Origin: an uncultured Clostridia bacterium
Lineage (GTDB): Bacteria; Bacillota; Clostridia; Oscillospirales; Oscillospiraceae
NCBI GenBank assembly: GCA_946539175.1
Contig: CAMNHH010000061.1
Location: forward strand, 1-12,358
Length of the DNA: 12,358 nucleotides
Direction of reading: 5' to 3'
This document shows, in pieces, positions 12,346-12,358 of this stretch; positions within the stretch are counted from its first letter, which is position 1; each line of letters begins with the position of its first letter. Position numbers and translations under genes: made by a program. The notes below the pieces were generated by a model. That model saw only the letters and a list, made by a program, of their open reading frames with translations, was not told the origin of the DNA and did no database searches.

Positions 12346-12358
12346 CGGCATCCACGTT

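Overview
The window reads as a chromosomal segment of a GC-rich, low-redundancy Clostridia genome, most likely Oscillospiraceae (the Flavonifractor/Oscillibacter/Lawsonibacter type). The reasons are the Firmicutes-style gene set (type III pantothenate kinase, TagO/MnaA-like pair, PRK06851-like ATPase), strong GGAGG ribosome binding sites, frequent GTG starts, and AT-rich promoters set in roughly 60-65% GC coding DNA. The taxonomic call is inference. There is no phage, IS element, CRISPR array, tRNA or rRNA.

Layout. 1-931 (-) is the N-terminal part of an HD-domain phosphohydrolase that runs off the left edge. 932-1094 is intergenic and rich in small repeats. 1095-2592 (-) is a tightly packed set: a 39-aa orphan protein, truA, a cysteine-less ArsC/Spx-like protein and a 78-aa orphan, with stop/start overlaps between the last three. 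2681-3619 (-) is a monoacylglycerol-lipase-like alpha/beta hydrolase. It lies between two almost identical palindrome-plus-minus-10 modules, one in front of the 39-aa gene and one in the divergent region shared with a 62-aa basic single-pass membrane protein (3701-3889, +). 3914-5174 (-) is a metallophosphoesterase-coaX operon. 5241-6316 (+) is a three-gene, translationally coupled cassette of proteins I cannot assign; it ends at a strong bidirectional terminator (6329-6362).

6372-9715 (-) is a trpS-wecA/tagO-wecB/mnaA operon driven by a near-consensus sigma-A promoter. The last two genes supply undecaprenyl-PP-GlcNAc and UDP-ManNAc for a cell-wall polymer such as the teichoic-acid linkage unit. 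9774-10376 (-) is a maltose-acetyltransferase-type hexapeptide acetyltransferase. Divergent from it, 10489-11553 (+) is a P-loop ATPase of the PRK06851 type whose second, duplicated P-loop has decayed. 11561-12217 (-) is a VWA-domain protein with an intact MIDAS; its promoter carries a perfect 12-bp-arm palindrome over the -35.

Most genes are housekeeping. The parts most likely to be new are the 5241-6316 cassette, the twin operators around the hydrolase, the degenerate tandem ATPase, and the Cys-to-Ser ArsC-like protein.
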